DNA from: Ascidiaceihabitans sp.
Lineage (GTDB): Bacteria > Pseudomonadota > Alphaproteobacteria > Rhodobacterales > Rhodobacteraceae
Reading direction: 5' to 3'
Length of the DNA stretch: 60,847 nt
NCBI GenBank assembly: GCA_028825475.1
Contig: JAPKAB010000015.1
Location: 1-60,847, forward strand
This document shows, in pieces, positions 1-10,199 of this stretch (its first letter is position 1; every line of letters starts with the position of its first letter). The position numbers and the translations under genes were made by a program. The notes beneath the pieces were generated by a model. That model worked only from the letters and a program-made list of their open reading frames with translations, was not told the DNA's origin and ran no database searches.

Positions 1-105
1 GGAACCTTTTGGAAATTCAAAGCTGGACCCGCCTTTCATGACGTTTATGATCGCATAAAATCACGCCGCTCGAACAAGTGGCGCACTTAGGGAGTATCTG
101 CACCA

Positions 106-1302
106 ATGTTCGCGCTTTTCCAATCCGCCCGCAAGTCACTGCGTCAGTTTCGTTTGCCTATTTTGGCACCTTTCTTCGCAATGGGTCTGGCCGCATGTGA
201 CCCGGCCGCACTTTCAGGCATTGGAAACTCCGGTCCGTCCGTAGATACCAGCAAACCAATCGCCGTGGCGTTATTGGTTCCGCGTGGCTCTGGCTCTGCC
301 AGCGATGACCTTTTGGCCCAAAGCCTTGAGAACGCAGCACGCCTTGCCATGCGTGATCTGGGTGACGTGAAAATTGATCTGCGGGTTTACGGAACTGCAG
401 GCAATGCACAAACAGCTGCAACCCAAGCCTCCCTAGCGGTGAGCGATGGTGCCCAAATTATCCTTGGTCCAGTTTACGCAGAGGCGGCCAATGCTGCGGC
501 CGTCGCTGTTGCAGGCCAGAACGTGAATATCTTGTCCTTCTCAAACAACACCACCATCGCTGGGGGCAATGTGTTTGTCCTTGGCCAAACATTCCAAAAC
601 ACTGCGAACCGCATGATCAGTTTCGCAAAATCCCAAGGCAAAGATCGCGTCGTGATTGCACATGCGAATGACGTTGCTGGTCAATTGGGTCGTAACGCGA
701 TCCAATCCGCTATTACCGCCAGTGGCGCGACGTTGTCTGGATCAGTTGATTACCCATTGTCCCTAGAAGGCGTTGTCGCTGCGATCCCGCGGATCAAAGC
801 AGCCGTCGACAATGGCGGCGCAAACGCAGTCTTCATGACGTCACCTTCTGCCTCTGCCCTTCCGTTGCTAACACAACTGTTGCCAGAAGCAGGTGTATCA
901 CAAGCCACCACACAATTCATCGGCCTGACGCGCTGGGACATCCCTGCCGCAACGCTAGACTTACCTGGCATACAAGGTGGTTGGTTCGCTATTCCTGATC
1001 CAGCAACAAGTGCTGCCTTCCGCACGCAATACTCTGCGGCATACGGGGGAAGACCACACCCAATTGGCAGTTTAGCGTTTGACGGTATCGCTGCAATTGG
1101 TGCGCTGATCAAAAGTGGCAAAACTGATCCACTTTCTGCAGCTGCAATCACACAAGGTGCTGGGTTCAAAGGTGCAAACGGCGTCTTCCGCTTCTTGGCA
1201 GATGGCACAAACGAACGTGGCCTTGCCATCGCAACCATCCGCGACAAAAAAGTGGTCGTAATCAACAATGCACCATCTGGCTTTAGCGGTGCTGGCTTCT
1301 AA
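106..1302 (+). CDS. LpoA-like penicillin-binding protein activator, lipoprotein
   Basis: This 398-residue protein has an N-terminal hydrophobic segment ending in a lipobox (LAAC, Cys about residue 31), so it should be a lipoprotein. The rest reads as a periplasmic-binding-protein fold of the branched-chain amino acid receptor type (AVALLVPRGSG near residue 52, then a VVIAHAND-type strand). In proteobacteria this fold includes LpoA, which activates peptidoglycan synthases at the outer membrane; that role is inferred here. A gggag Shine-Dalgarno about 10 bases upstream supports the ATG at 106. Its stop overlaps the glnD start (TAATG), suggesting translational coupling. A ligand-binding role instead of PBP activation cannot be excluded. 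Confidence 0.8.
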   Translation: MFALFQSARKSLRQFRLPILAPFFAMGLAACDPAALSGIGNSGPSVDTSKPIAVALLVPRGSGSASDDLLAQSLENAARLAMRDLGDVKIDLRVYGTAGNAQTAATQASLAVSDGAQIILGPVYAEAANAAAVAVAGQNVNILSFSNNTTIAGGNVFVLGQTFQNTANRMISFAKSQGKDRVVIAHANDVAGQLGRNAIQSAITASGATLSGSVDYPLSLEGVVAAIPRIKAAVDNGGANAVFMTSPSASALPLLTQLLPEAGVSQATTQFIGLTRWDIPAATLDLPGIQGGWFAIPDPATSAAFRTQYSAAYGGRPHPIGSLAFDGIAAIGALIKSGKTDPLSAAAITQGAGFKGANGVFRFLADGTNERGLAIATIRDKKVVVINNAPSGFSGAGF

Positions 1303-4076
1303 TGAGCGGTACCTATGGACGGCCTCTTGCGCCGTCCGAAAATAAACCACTGATTTGTGATCCTGAAGTCATCTTCCATGAAGATGGCTTCAGTGCTGCG
1401 TTTGAGCAGGCCCAAGCCACCCATGAGCCTACAGAAGCACGCAAAGAAATGGTGGGCTGGCTGCGCGAAGCACAATCCAGTGGCCGCGCCCTAATCGCAC
1501 AAGCCTTTCAAGAAAAGCCATTTGACTCTCGGCCGATGACACGCGCCTACACCTACCTGACTGATCATTTGGTTTGCGCCGCATTGCACGTTGCAATTAC
1601 GACACTGGGCGCAGAACCAACCGCCAAAGAACGCCTGTCTGTCATCGCTGTTGGTGGGTATGGACGCAGGGAAATGGCACCATCTTCTGACGTTGATCTG
1701 CTTTTTCTAACGCCGCAAAAAGTAACGCCTTGGGCCGAAAACGTTATTGAAACCATGCTGTATATGCTATGGGATCTTAAGCTAAAGGTGGGTCATGCGA
1801 CCCGCACCATCAGCGACTGCATCCAACTGGGTACAGAGGATTACACCATCTGTACCGCGATGCTTGAACATCGTTTTGTAGTCGGAGATATTGACCTTGG
1901 CCAAGAACTAGATCGCAAGCTGTGGTCTGATCTGTTCAAACCCAGCATGGGCCGCGCGTTTATTCAGGCAAAACTGGATGAGCGCGACAAACGACACGAC
2001 AAACAAGGCCAACGCTATGTCGTTGAACCCAACGTGAAAGAGGGCAAAGGCGGGCTGCGTGATCTACAATCCTTGTTCTGGATCGCGAAGTTCATTCACC
2101 GTGTTCAAGACGCAGATGATCTTGTTGAAAAGGGCGTCTTCACATCCGAGGAATATGATAGCTTTGTCGCCGCCAAAAACTTCCTTTGGGCGGTACGGTC
2201 GCACCTTCACCTGATCACCAAACGCGCGACCGAACAGCTAACCTTTGATATGCAAGTCATGGTGGCCGACGCCATGGGATACAAAGACACGGGCGGGCGG
2301 CGCGGCGTAGAAGTGTTCATGCAGGCCTATTTCCGCCATGCAACCGAGGTGGGCGATTTGACCCGCATCCTTCTGTCCAACCTTGAAACGCTGCACATCA
2401 AAGACGGTCCTCTTCTAGAGCGGTGGTTCAAACGCCGCCGCAAAGTCAAAGAGGGCTATCAAGTGGTGAACAACCGCTTGACCGTGACCGACGAAGACGC
2501 GTTCTTGTCGGACAAGTTGAACCTGTTGCGCCTGTTCGAAGAGGCCCTACGCACAGGCATGTTGATCCACCCAGACGCAATGCGTTTGGTGAAATCCAAC
2601 CTTGATCTGATCGACAACGACATGCGCACGACACCCGAAGCCCAGCGCATCTTCCTTGATCTAATGCTTAAACACGGCAACCCGGAACGGGCCTTGCGCC
2701 GGATGAACGAGTTGGGTGTGCTTGGGGCGTTCATCCCAGAATTTGAAAACATCGTCGCGATGATGCAGTTCAATATGTATCACTCATACACCGTGGACGA
2801 ACACACGATCCAATGCATCACCAACCTTGCCCAAATCGAACGCGGCGAATTGGTCGAAGACCTGCCATTGGTATCCTCCATCCTTGAAAACGGCGTGAAC
2901 CGCAAAGTGCTGTATGTTGCGTTGCTGCTGCATGACATCGCCAAAGGGCGGCCTGAAGATCACTCGATCTTGGGTGCCCAAATGGTGCGCAAGATCGCAC
3001 CGCGTCTGGGATTGAAACCTGATGAGGTCGATACCGTTGAATGGCTCGTGCGCTATCACTTGTTGATGTCGGACATGGCGCAAAAACGCGACATCGCTGA
3101 TCCGCGCACTGTGCGTGATTTCGCCAAGCTGGTGAAAACCGTCAAACGTCTTGATCTGCTGTGCGTTCTAACCGTGTGCGATATTCGCGGCGTTGGCCCG
3201 AATACGTGGAACAATTGGAAAGCCGTATTGATCCGCGCCTTGCACAGCCAAACCTTGGATGCTCTCGAAAACGGGTTGGAAGATCTGAACCGTAGCAACC
3301 GTGGCAAAGAGGCGAAAAAGAACCTACGTGAACAGTTAAAAGACTGGCCGCGCAAAGACCTTCAAATCGAAACATCGCGCCATTACGACCCTTATTGGCA
3401 GGGGCACCACGTCACCGCCCATGTCGTGTTTGCAAACCTTCTGCGCAACATATCTGAAGACGAAATTCGGATGGACCTGCACCCTGATATCGATCGCGAT
3501 GCAACCCGCGCCTGCTTTATCATGGCCGATCACCCTGGGATTTTCGCACGTCTTACTGGCGCGCTCGCACTTGTCGGGGCCAACGTTGTGGATGCCCGCA
3601 GTTACACAACCAAAGACGGTTATGTGGCGGATGCGTTCTGGATCCAAGACAACGATGGCCAACCCTTTGAAGCATCAAAACTGCCGCGTCTGCGCGAGAT
3701 GATCCGCAAAACCTTGATGGGTGAAGTGGTGACACGCGAGGCAATCAAAGATCGTGATAAGATCAAGAAACGTGAACGTGCATTCAGGGTGCCCACCCAC
3801 ATCAGTTTTGATAACGATGGGTCTGAGATTTATACCATCATCGAGGTAGACACACGTGACCGTCCGGGCCTGTTGCACGACCTGACGCGGACCCTTGCAT
3901 CGCTCAACGTCTACATCGCCAACGCGGTCATCGCGACCTATGGTGAACAGGCCGTTGATACCTTTTACGTCAAGGATATGTTCGGCCTGAAATACCGGTC
4001 TTTGGACAAGCAAGCCACGCTTGAGAAAAAGCTGCGCGAAGCGATCACTGACGGTGCAAAACGCTCTAACGCGTGA
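1302..4076 (+). CDS. glnD: [Protein-PII] uridylyltransferase / uridylyl-removing enzyme
   Basis: This is the bifunctional sensor of glutamine that adds UMP to PII proteins and removes it, controlling nitrogen assimilation. Domains are visible in order: a nucleotidyltransferase motif GGYGRREMAPSSDVDLLFL (about residues 118-136), an HD phosphohydrolase motif LLHDIAKGRPEDHS (about 545-560), and two C-terminal ACT domains beginning near FIMADHPGIFARLTGAL and VDTRDRPGLLHDLTRTL. Length (924 residues) fits the family. It overlaps the lipoprotein gene upstream by one base. Confidence 0.97.
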   Translation: MSGTYGRPLAPSENKPLICDPEVIFHEDGFSAAFEQAQATHEPTEARKEMVGWLREAQSSGRALIAQAFQEKPFDSRPMTRAYTYLTDHLVCAALHVAITTLGAEPTAKERLSVIAVGGYGRREMAPSSDVDLLFLTPQKVTPWAENVIETMLYMLWDLKLKVGHATRTISDCIQLGTEDYTICTAMLEHRFVVGDIDLGQELDRKLWSDLFKPSMGRAFIQAKLDERDKRHDKQGQRYVVEPNVKEGKGGLRDLQSLFWIAKFIHRVQDADDLVEKGVFTSEEYDSFVAAKNFLWAVRSHLHLITKRATEQLTFDMQVMVADAMGYKDTGGRRGVEVFMQAYFRHATEVGDLTRILLSNLETLHIKDGPLLERWFKRRRKVKEGYQVVNNRLTVTDEDAFLSDKLNLLRLFEEALRTGMLIHPDAMRLVKSNLDLIDNDMRTTPEAQRIFLDLMLKHGNPERALRRMNELGVLGAFIPEFENIVAMMQFNMYHSYTVDEHTIQCITNLAQIERGELVEDLPLVSSILENGVNRKVLYVALLLHDIAKGRPEDHSILGAQMVRKIAPRLGLKPDEVDTVEWLVRYHLLMSDMAQKRDIADPRTVRDFAKLVKTVKRLDLLCVLTVCDIRGVGPNTWNNWKAVLIRALHSQTLDALENGLEDLNRSNRGKEAKKNLREQLKDWPRKDLQIETSRHYDPYWQGHHVTAHVVFANLLRNISEDEIRMDLHPDIDRDATRACFIMADHPGIFARLTGALALVGANVVDARSYTTKDGYVADAFWIQDNDGQPFEASKLPRLREMIRKTLMGEVVTREAIKDRDKIKKRERAFRVPTHISFDNDGSEIYTIIEVDTRDRPGLLHDLTRTLASLNVYIANAVIATYGEQAVDTFYVKDMFGLKYRSLDKQATLEKKLREAITDGAKRSNA

Positions 4077-4165
4077 TCGTTTTAAATTCACTGGCTCTGT
4101 TTGATTTTCACACTTAGGGTGAAGGGAAATACCATTTCCTTTGCTCTAACAGTGAGACCTCAACC

Positions 4166-5131
4166 ATGTCCAAACACGGCTATGAATCAGGACGCCTAGA
4201 CCTGCCTTTCGTTGGCATTTCAACCTTCGGCAAACGCCCCTACGTTTCTGACTGGACCAAGATCGACGCAGACGTTGCTGTCCTTGGGGCCCCCTATGAT
4301 TTTGGCACGCAGTTTCGCGCGGGCGCGCGGTTTGGCCCACGTGCAGTGCGTGAGGCATCCACCCTGTTCAGCTTTGGCCACGGTGGCGCATATGACCACG
4401 AAGACGACGCAACCTATCTGGGATCGGACGTGCGCATTGTTGATCTGGGCGACGCGGACATCGTCCACACCGACACCACCAAAAGCCACGAGAACATCAA
4501 GACAGGCGTAAACGCGATGCTGGATGCAGGGGCGTTTCCTGTCATCATCGGGGGCGATCACTCGATCAACATCCCTTGCATTGATGCATTCGAGGGGCGC
4601 GGCGAAATCCACATCCTACAAATCGACGCCCACCTTGATTTCGTCGATGAACGCCACGGCGTGCGCAATGGCCACGGCAACCCCATGCGCCGCGCGGCTG
4701 AAAAACCATATGTTACGGGGCTGACCCAAGTGGGCATTCGCAACGTCTCCTCCACCGCCAAAGAAGGGTACGAGGACGCGCGTAAAATGGGGTCCGATAT
4801 TATTTCTGTGCGTCAAATGCGCGATCTTGGCGCGCAAGGTGTCATCGACCGCATTCCCGCAAAGGCCCGCGTTTACGTCACCCTAGACATCGACGGCTTC
4901 TGCCCCTCCATCGCGCCTGGCACCGGGACCCCAAGCCACGGGGGGTTCTTGTATTACGAAGTGCTGGAGATGCTGCAAGCAGTTGCCAAACGCCATGAAA
5001 TTGTCGGGATCGATCTGGTCGAAGTCGCCCCAGACTATGACCACACAGGCGGTACCGCGATCCTAGCGGCGCAAATCTTGTTGAACTTCCTTGGCTTCGT
5101 TTTCCACGAACGCAGCCAGCAAAAAAGGTAA
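4166..5131 (+). CDS. Ureohydrolase, agmatinase family
   Basis: This 321-residue enzyme belongs to the arginase/agmatinase family, which hydrolyses guanidino groups with a dimanganese centre. Metal-binding motifs are present: GGDHS (about residue 131), DAHLD (about 154) and DIDGFCPSIAPGTGTP (about 240). In the last motif Cys replaces the Asp of the usual DGLDP; the two metal-ligand Asp residues are kept. Substrate could be agmatine, guanidinobutyrate or another guanidino compound; sequence alone does not decide. It lies 3 bases from an iron alcohol dehydrogenase gene, so the two are probably co-transcribed. Confidence 0.88.
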   Translation: MSKHGYESGRLDLPFVGISTFGKRPYVSDWTKIDADVAVLGAPYDFGTQFRAGARFGPRAVREASTLFSFGHGGAYDHEDDATYLGSDVRIVDLGDADIVHTDTTKSHENIKTGVNAMLDAGAFPVIIGGDHSINIPCIDAFEGRGEIHILQIDAHLDFVDERHGVRNGHGNPMRRAAEKPYVTGLTQVGIRNVSSTAKEGYEDARKMGSDIISVRQMRDLGAQGVIDRIPAKARVYVTLDIDGFCPSIAPGTGTPSHGGFLYYEVLEMLQAVAKRHEIVGIDLVEVAPDYDHTGGTAILAAQILLNFLGFVFHERSQQKR

Positions 5132-5134
5132 CCC

Positions 5135-6292
5135 ATGCACAATCTCGCCAGCATCCAATCACCCCGCATCATCCGCATCGGAGGCGGCGTCGCATCACAA
5201 ACAGGCGAAGTCCTCCAGCAATTGGGTCTCACAAAACCCCTGATCGTGACCGACACAAACCTCATAAACATCGGACACGTCAAAACCCTGACTGACATCC
5301 TCAAAGCCGACAAAATCACGCCATACATCTTCGATGGGGTGGTAGAGGACCCAACCGACACCTGCGTCAATGATGGGCTCAAAGCACTGAACGCAGGAAA
5401 CTTTGATTGCATTATCGGGTTCGGCGGCGGCAGCCCAATGGACACAGCCAAAGCGATCTCGTTCATGGCGGTAAACGAAGGGCACGTGCGCGACTACAAG
5501 GCACCGACGCAAATCGACAAATGCGGCTTACCCGTAATACTGATCCCAACCACAGGCGGCACCGGCAGCGAACTGACACGCTGGTGCGTGATCACAGACA
5601 CCAAACATCCCGAAAAATACAATCTCTCCGGTCTCGCTTGCGTAGCCACTGCTGCACTCATCGATTGGACCTTCACCACGACAAAACCCGCAAGGATTAC
5701 CGCAGACACAGCTGTGGACAGCCTCACTCACGCGATCGAAGCCTACGTAAGCAAACGTGCGCATTCCTACACTGACGCTTTCGCCCTTTCAGCAATGCCA
5801 TTGATAGCCAACAACGTCCGTGCCGCCTACGCCGATCCCGAGGATGGACCCGCGCGCGCGGCTTTGATGCTAGCCGCCTCTCAGGCTGGGATGGCATTCT
5901 CCAACGCCTCTGTGGCCCTTGTCCACGGAATGAGCCGGCCGATTGGCGCGCACTTTCATGTTGCCCACGGGCTATCGAATGCGATGCTATTGCCCGCAAT
6001 CACAGCCTTCTCAGTGAATCATGCCCCAAGCCGCTATGCACAGGTGGCACGCGTTATGAAATGGGCGCCGGACACCGACACAGACGAAACAGCCTGCGCC
6101 AAATTGGTCGAGGGCTTAACACAATTGAACGCGGATCTTGAAGTGCCGACACCTCGCAACCTTGGACACAACAAAGATGACAAAATGTTCGCACTCATGG
6201 CAGCCCAAGCGTTGGCATCAGGGTCTCCACAAAACAATCCACGTGTGCCAACCGTCGATGAAATCATCCAGCTTTATGACGAGATTTGGTAG
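5135..6292 (+). CDS. Iron-containing alcohol dehydrogenase
   Basis: This 385-residue protein is a group III (iron-dependent) alcohol dehydrogenase. Visible are the nucleotide-binding GFGGGSPMDTAKAIS (about residues 93-107), IPTTGGTGSE, and the metal-binding region TADTAVDSLTHAIEAY (Asp and His) followed by VHGMSRPIGAHFHVAHG (two His). All four expected iron ligands are therefore present. It probably reduces or oxidises a short-chain aldehyde/alcohol with NAD(H). Adjacency to a ureohydrolase suggests a shared pathway, for example handling a hydroxy or semialdehyde product, but the substrate is unknown. Confidence 0.9.
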   Translation: MHNLASIQSPRIIRIGGGVASQTGEVLQQLGLTKPLIVTDTNLINIGHVKTLTDILKADKITPYIFDGVVEDPTDTCVNDGLKALNAGNFDCIIGFGGGSPMDTAKAISFMAVNEGHVRDYKAPTQIDKCGLPVILIPTTGGTGSELTRWCVITDTKHPEKYNLSGLACVATAALIDWTFTTTKPARITADTAVDSLTHAIEAYVSKRAHSYTDAFALSAMPLIANNVRAAYADPEDGPARAALMLAASQAGMAFSNASVALVHGMSRPIGAHFHVAHGLSNAMLLPAITAFSVNHAPSRYAQVARVMKWAPDTDTDETACAKLVEGLTQLNADLEVPTPRNLGHNKDDKMFALMAAQALASGSPQNNPRVPTVDEIIQLYDEIW

Positions 6293-6757
6293 TTAGCAGC
6301 CTGCCTAGTGATCGGATCAATCGTTCGACTTTCCCCAACGATCCTGGTTGCAAGAATTTAGCCGAAAACTGTTCGGCATCATTGCCACTACGCCCACAAT
6401 GTTGGTTATAATTGTATACAAATTTGTCGGCCTTCCAGTAGCTATTCCATTACCTTCAGCCATAAAATATTGGTCAAATCAACTCTTTTTCCAGTGCGTT
6501 TTGACAATAATGCGAAACTGCACAGTTCACGTGTTGAAGTGTGCAGTCTATCCAAGACACGCCTCATTTGATATTTTCTGACCTCACTAAACTGTACACT
6601 TAGGCACCCAATCTGCACAGTTCTCCCCGCAAATGCTGCACGATGGGTCATCAATCTATTACCACACCTCCCTTAACAATACGCGCGCTACCCTTGTCAG
6701 CCCCCTATCCAACCCGTTAGTCACTGTCTTAATCACCCATATGAGGCCAACAATTCC
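6293..6757. other. Intergenic region without a convincing gene
   Basis: This AT-richer stretch of 465 bases lies between the alcohol dehydrogenase gene and murJ. Short open frames on either strand match nothing I recognise. A 7-base inverted repeat (ctgcaca / tgtgcag, spacer 15) lies at about 6519-6547. It could hold the murJ promoter or be decayed sequence. Confidence 0.4.
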
Positions 6758-8299
6758 GTGAAACCAATCCGAGTGCTGTCTGGCTTTTTAACCGTAGGAT
6801 TTTGGACGCTCATGTCGCGTATCCTCGGTGTTATCCGCGAAATTTTACTGCTGTCTTTGATCGGCCCCGGCCCCATCATGGACGCTTTCATTGCGGCCTT
6901 TCGTCTGCCCAATATGTTTCGCCGTTTCTTTGCCGAAGGTGCGTTTAACGCGGCCTTTGTGCCTATGTTTTCCAAGAAGTTAGAGGCGGATTCAGACGCT
7001 CATAAATTCGCCACAGATGCGCTTGCTGGATTGTCATTTGTCGTGCTGGTTTTGGTCGGTATCTCCATGATCTTCATGCCGGCGCTGGTCTGGCTCACCG
7101 CAGGTGGATTTGTCGGTGACAGCCGCTTTGATATGACCGTTGGCTTTGGCCGCATTGTTTTTCCCTATATCTTTTTCATGTCACTTTCCGCCTTGTTTTC
7201 TGGGGTATTGAACGCAACAGGGCGTTTCGCCGCCGCTGCTGCAGCGCCTGTCTTGCTTAACATTTTCATGATTGCAGCAATGGTTGGCGCAAATATCATG
7301 GGCGCAGAAGTTGTTGTTTGGATCGTCTGGGTCGTTCCATTTGCTGGCATCGCACAACTCGCGCTCACATGGATTGCAGCCAGTCGCGCAGGCTTCGCTC
7401 TTCGCCCCGCAATGCCGCGTTGGTCGCCTGATATGCGCAAGATGATCGTGGTCGCAGTCCCTGCCGCGCTGGCGTCTGGCGTGATGCAAATTAACCTTGT
7501 TGTGGGCCAGTTTTCCGCCAGTCAATTTGAGAACGCAGTGAGCTGGTTGTTCTCAGCCGACCGCTTGTATCAACTGCCCTTGGGCGTTGTTGGAATTGCT
7601 GTTGGGATCGTGTTGTTGCCCGACCTCGCGCGGCGCCTTCAAGCGGGTGATGACAAGGGGGCAAAGTCAGCATTTTCGCGGGCCGCTGAAATTTCGCTCG
7701 CTCTCACAATCCCTTGTTCCATCGCCTTGATGGTCATTCCACTACCGTTGGTTTCCGTCTTGTTTGAACGCGGTCAAACCGGCCCCGATGACGCCGCAGC
7801 CATCGCCGTTGCCGTCAGTATTTACGGGTTAGGATTACCCGCCTTCGTCATCCAAAAGTTCGTGCAACCCCTTTATTTTGCTAGAGAAGATACACGTAGC
7901 CCCTTCCGGTTTGCATTGGTCGCGATGGTGATAAATGCGGGTCTTGCACTGGGCCTATCCCCTATCATCGGCTGGACCGCGCCCGCCATCGCAGCAACCG
8001 TCGCGGCATGGGCTATGGTGGCATTATTGTTGATCGGCGCACGGCGCATGGGCGATGTTGCCCGCTTTGATGCACAGCTACGCAAACGCCTTTGGCGCAT
8101 CACCGCAGCCTCTGTTGTTATGGGCGGCGTCTTGATGGTTGCCCATGTCGCATTGGCCTCTGCACTTGGCATGGCGGGCGTGCGCTACATCGCTCTTATC
8201 GCGTTGATATCAATCGGTATTGCTGCCTATTTTGTGACAGGCCACCTTATCGGCGCGTTCCAAATGTCAGAGTTCAAAAAGGCAGTTAAACGTAGATAA
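6758..8299 (+). CDS. murJ: Lipid II flippase
   Basis: This 513-residue polytopic protein of the MurJ/MviN family moves lipid II across the inner membrane for peptidoglycan synthesis. Typical family segments are visible, including the N-terminal MSRILGVIREILL and RLPNMFRRFFAEGAFNAAFVP (about residues 45-65), and about 14 hydrophobic segments. The start is GTG at 6758 with gagg about 11 bases upstream. Its stop abuts the stop of the convergent rhomboid-like gene. Confidence 0.95.
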   Translation: MKPIRVLSGFLTVGFWTLMSRILGVIREILLLSLIGPGPIMDAFIAAFRLPNMFRRFFAEGAFNAAFVPMFSKKLEADSDAHKFATDALAGLSFVVLVLVGISMIFMPALVWLTAGGFVGDSRFDMTVGFGRIVFPYIFFMSLSALFSGVLNATGRFAAAAAAPVLLNIFMIAAMVGANIMGAEVVVWIVWVVPFAGIAQLALTWIAASRAGFALRPAMPRWSPDMRKMIVVAVPAALASGVMQINLVVGQFSASQFENAVSWLFSADRLYQLPLGVVGIAVGIVLLPDLARRLQAGDDKGAKSAFSRAAEISLALTIPCSIALMVIPLPLVSVLFERGQTGPDDAAAIAVAVSIYGLGLPAFVIQKFVQPLYFAREDTRSPFRFALVAMVINAGLALGLSPIIGWTAPAIAATVAAWAMVALLLIGARRMGDVARFDAQLRKRLWRITAASVVMGGVLMVAHVALASALGMAGVRYIALIALISIGIAAYFVTGHLIGAFQMSEFKKAVKRR

Positions 8300-8983
8300 T
8301 CAGTTGCGTTGAATGGCGGCACGAAGTCTTGCAATGCCCCCGGGCATGACGATCACTGACAATGCAAACCCACAAATAAACCCTGCCAATTCAGCGACCC
8401 AATCCTGTCCAGTAACAAAGAAAATGCCAAATATCAGCTGGATGCCCATCAAGAACCCGATGAGGCGGAACGCCGTAAGCTGTTGCATCCCCTGCCCCGC
8501 AACCCGTTGCCACAATAGAAATGTATAGGCACCGATCAGGCCATAGACACTGGGGTACGCGCCAATCAGCCATGCCTGATCCGTAAGCAACCCAAAGATC
8601 ACCACACCAAATACACCGCTGAAAACAAACAGAATAATGACAGCCAACTGTCCCATTACTTCGCCAACCAGCTTACCCATCGCCAACAAAATAACGCCAG
8701 AGAAGATAGCCGCGGTGAAGCTGCCGTGGAGGAACATATAACTGAAGCAGCGGATAACATACTCGAACGGCATCTGCCCGTTCTTGACCATCCAATCAAA
8801 CGCCACGCCCGAAAATCCATAGTCGCTGATCGCGCCAAGGCGCCATCCCACGGCCCGCGCACCGCCAACGATGCCTTGCTCGCCAAGAGTGAATACAGCT
8901 TCAATCCCCATCAAAATAAGGAACAAAAACCAGACAACAGGTGGCATTGGATTGAATGGCGGCGCGTTGTGATCTTGGTGCAT
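8300..8983 (-). CDS. Rhomboid-family membrane protein, predicted inactive
   Basis: This 227-residue protein has the layout of a six-helix rhomboid. The nucleophile motif GxSG is replaced by [12 protein letters not shown] (residues 141-152), putting Tyr143 where Ser should be. The helix-6 histidine is replaced by Glu198 ([10 protein letters not shown]). The loop-1 FLHGS motif survives, but the following oxyanion Asn position is not conserved. It is therefore predicted to lack protease activity and may act as a binding or chaperone-like membrane protein. It is convergent with murJ and divergent from trpS, a neighbourhood I associate with Rhodobacterales. Confidence 0.85.
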   Translation of the reverse strand: MHQDHNAPPFNPMPPVVWFLFLILMGIEAVFTLGEQGIVGGARAVGWRLGAISDYGFSGVAFDWMVKNGQMPFEYVIRCFSYMFLHGSFTAAIFSGVILLAMGKLVGEVMGQLAVIILFVFSGVFGVVIFGLLTDQAWLIGAYPSVYGLIGAYTFLLWQRVAGQGMQQLTAFRLIGFLMGIQLIFGIFFVTGQDWVAELAGFICGFALSVIVMPGGIARLRAAIQRN

Positions 8984-9097
8984 GGACGGCTCTCCGGTAT
9001 TATCAAATCAGAGCGCCTGTTGACGTCTCTTTGCCCCATGGGTAAGCCAGCAAAGCAGATTTGCCCAGAGGGTTTGCCCCAAAGTGAGGACAACAAG

Positions 9098-10123
9098 ATG
9101 ACCGAAACGACATTCACACCCCGCGTCTTTTCCGGCATTCAGCCGTCTGGCGGCCTGACCCTTGGCAACTACCTTGGTGCCATCAAACGTTTCGTCACAA
9201 TGCAAGACGAGGTCGCAGAGTCGATCTATTGCATGGTTGATCTTCACGCGATCACAGTATGGCAGGATCCAAAAGCCCTGCAGCACAACACACGTGAATT
9301 GGCTGCTGGTTTTATCGCATCAGGTATCAGCCCCGAAAAATCAATTCTAATAAACCAAAGCCAAGTGCCAGAGCACGCCCAGCTAGGTTGGATCTTCAAC
9401 TGCGTCGCGCGCATGGGCTGGATGCAACGCATGACCCAGTTCAAGGACAAGGCTGGCAAAAACTCTCAAGCGGCGTCTCTGGGCCTCTTTGGCTACCCTG
9501 CACTTATGGCAGCAGATATCCTTGTGTATCACGCGACGCACGTTCCAGTAGGTGATGACCAAAAGCAACATCTTGAGCTGACACGCGACATCGCAGCAAA
9601 GTTCAACCACGACTACGGCGTCGACTTTTTCCCGATGACAGAGCCTGTGATCGAGGGTGCCGCCACCCGCGTGATGTCCTTGCGTGATGGCTCCAAGAAA
9701 ATGTCCAAATCCGATCCATCAGATGCCAGCCGTATCAACATGACAGATGATGCAGACACGATTGCTAAGAAAATTCGCAAAGCAAAAAGCGACGCGGACG
9801 CTTTGCCTTCCGAGGTTAAAGGTCTTGAGGATCGTCCGGAGGCGCGCAACCTGATCAACATTTACGCCTCAATGGCCGACATGACCGTGGATCAGGTTTT
9901 AGCAGATGTTGGCGGCAAACAGTTTGGTGAATTCAAACCTATGTTGGCCGATTTGGCCGTTGCAAAACTATCGCCAATTTCTGGTGAAATGGCCCGCCTC
10001 ATGAGCGACCCTGCTGAGATCGATCGCATCCTTGCCAAAGGTGCATTGCAGGCTCGCGAAATCACAGCGCCAATTTTGCAAAAGACTTACGATATTGTTG
10101 GCATGGTGCGTCCAGCGATCTAA
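9098..10123 (+). CDS. trpS: Tryptophanyl-tRNA synthetase
   Basis: This class I synthetase charges tRNA-Trp. The HIGH-like signature appears as [13 protein letters not shown] near residue 14 and the KMSKS loop as KKMSKSDPS near residue 198. I chose the ATG at 9098 because [18 protein letters not shown] is the normal N-terminus and a tgagga Shine-Dalgarno precedes it. The open frame extends upstream to 8726, but that extension overlaps the rhomboid gene and has no trpS homology. The resulting 341 residues match the family. Confidence 0.97.
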   Translation: MTETTFTPRVFSGIQPSGGLTLGNYLGAIKRFVTMQDEVAESIYCMVDLHAITVWQDPKALQHNTRELAAGFIASGISPEKSILINQSQVPEHAQLGWIFNCVARMGWMQRMTQFKDKAGKNSQAASLGLFGYPALMAADILVYHATHVPVGDDQKQHLELTRDIAAKFNHDYGVDFFPMTEPVIEGAATRVMSLRDGSKKMSKSDPSDASRINMTDDADTIAKKIRKAKSDADALPSEVKGLEDRPEARNLINIYASMADMTVDQVLADVGGKQFGEFKPMLADLAVAKLSPISGEMARLMSDPAEIDRILAKGALQAREITAPILQKTYDIVGMVRPAI

Positions 10124-10199
10124 TAACACCTAGCCATAACAACTGGACAATGCGCGCGCCCTAGGCCACGCTTTGACCAACTTTGGATAGGAACTTATC

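Noticed and set aside
1..39. Possible 5' end of a minus-strand gene (rsmI often neighbours the LpoA-like gene)
   Set aside because: Only 13 codons are visible and they do not show a recognisable N-terminus.
8726..9097. Upstream extension of the trpS frame
   Set aside because: It overlaps the rhomboid-like gene on the other strand, has no synthetase homology, and a good Shine-Dalgarno marks the ATG at 9098.
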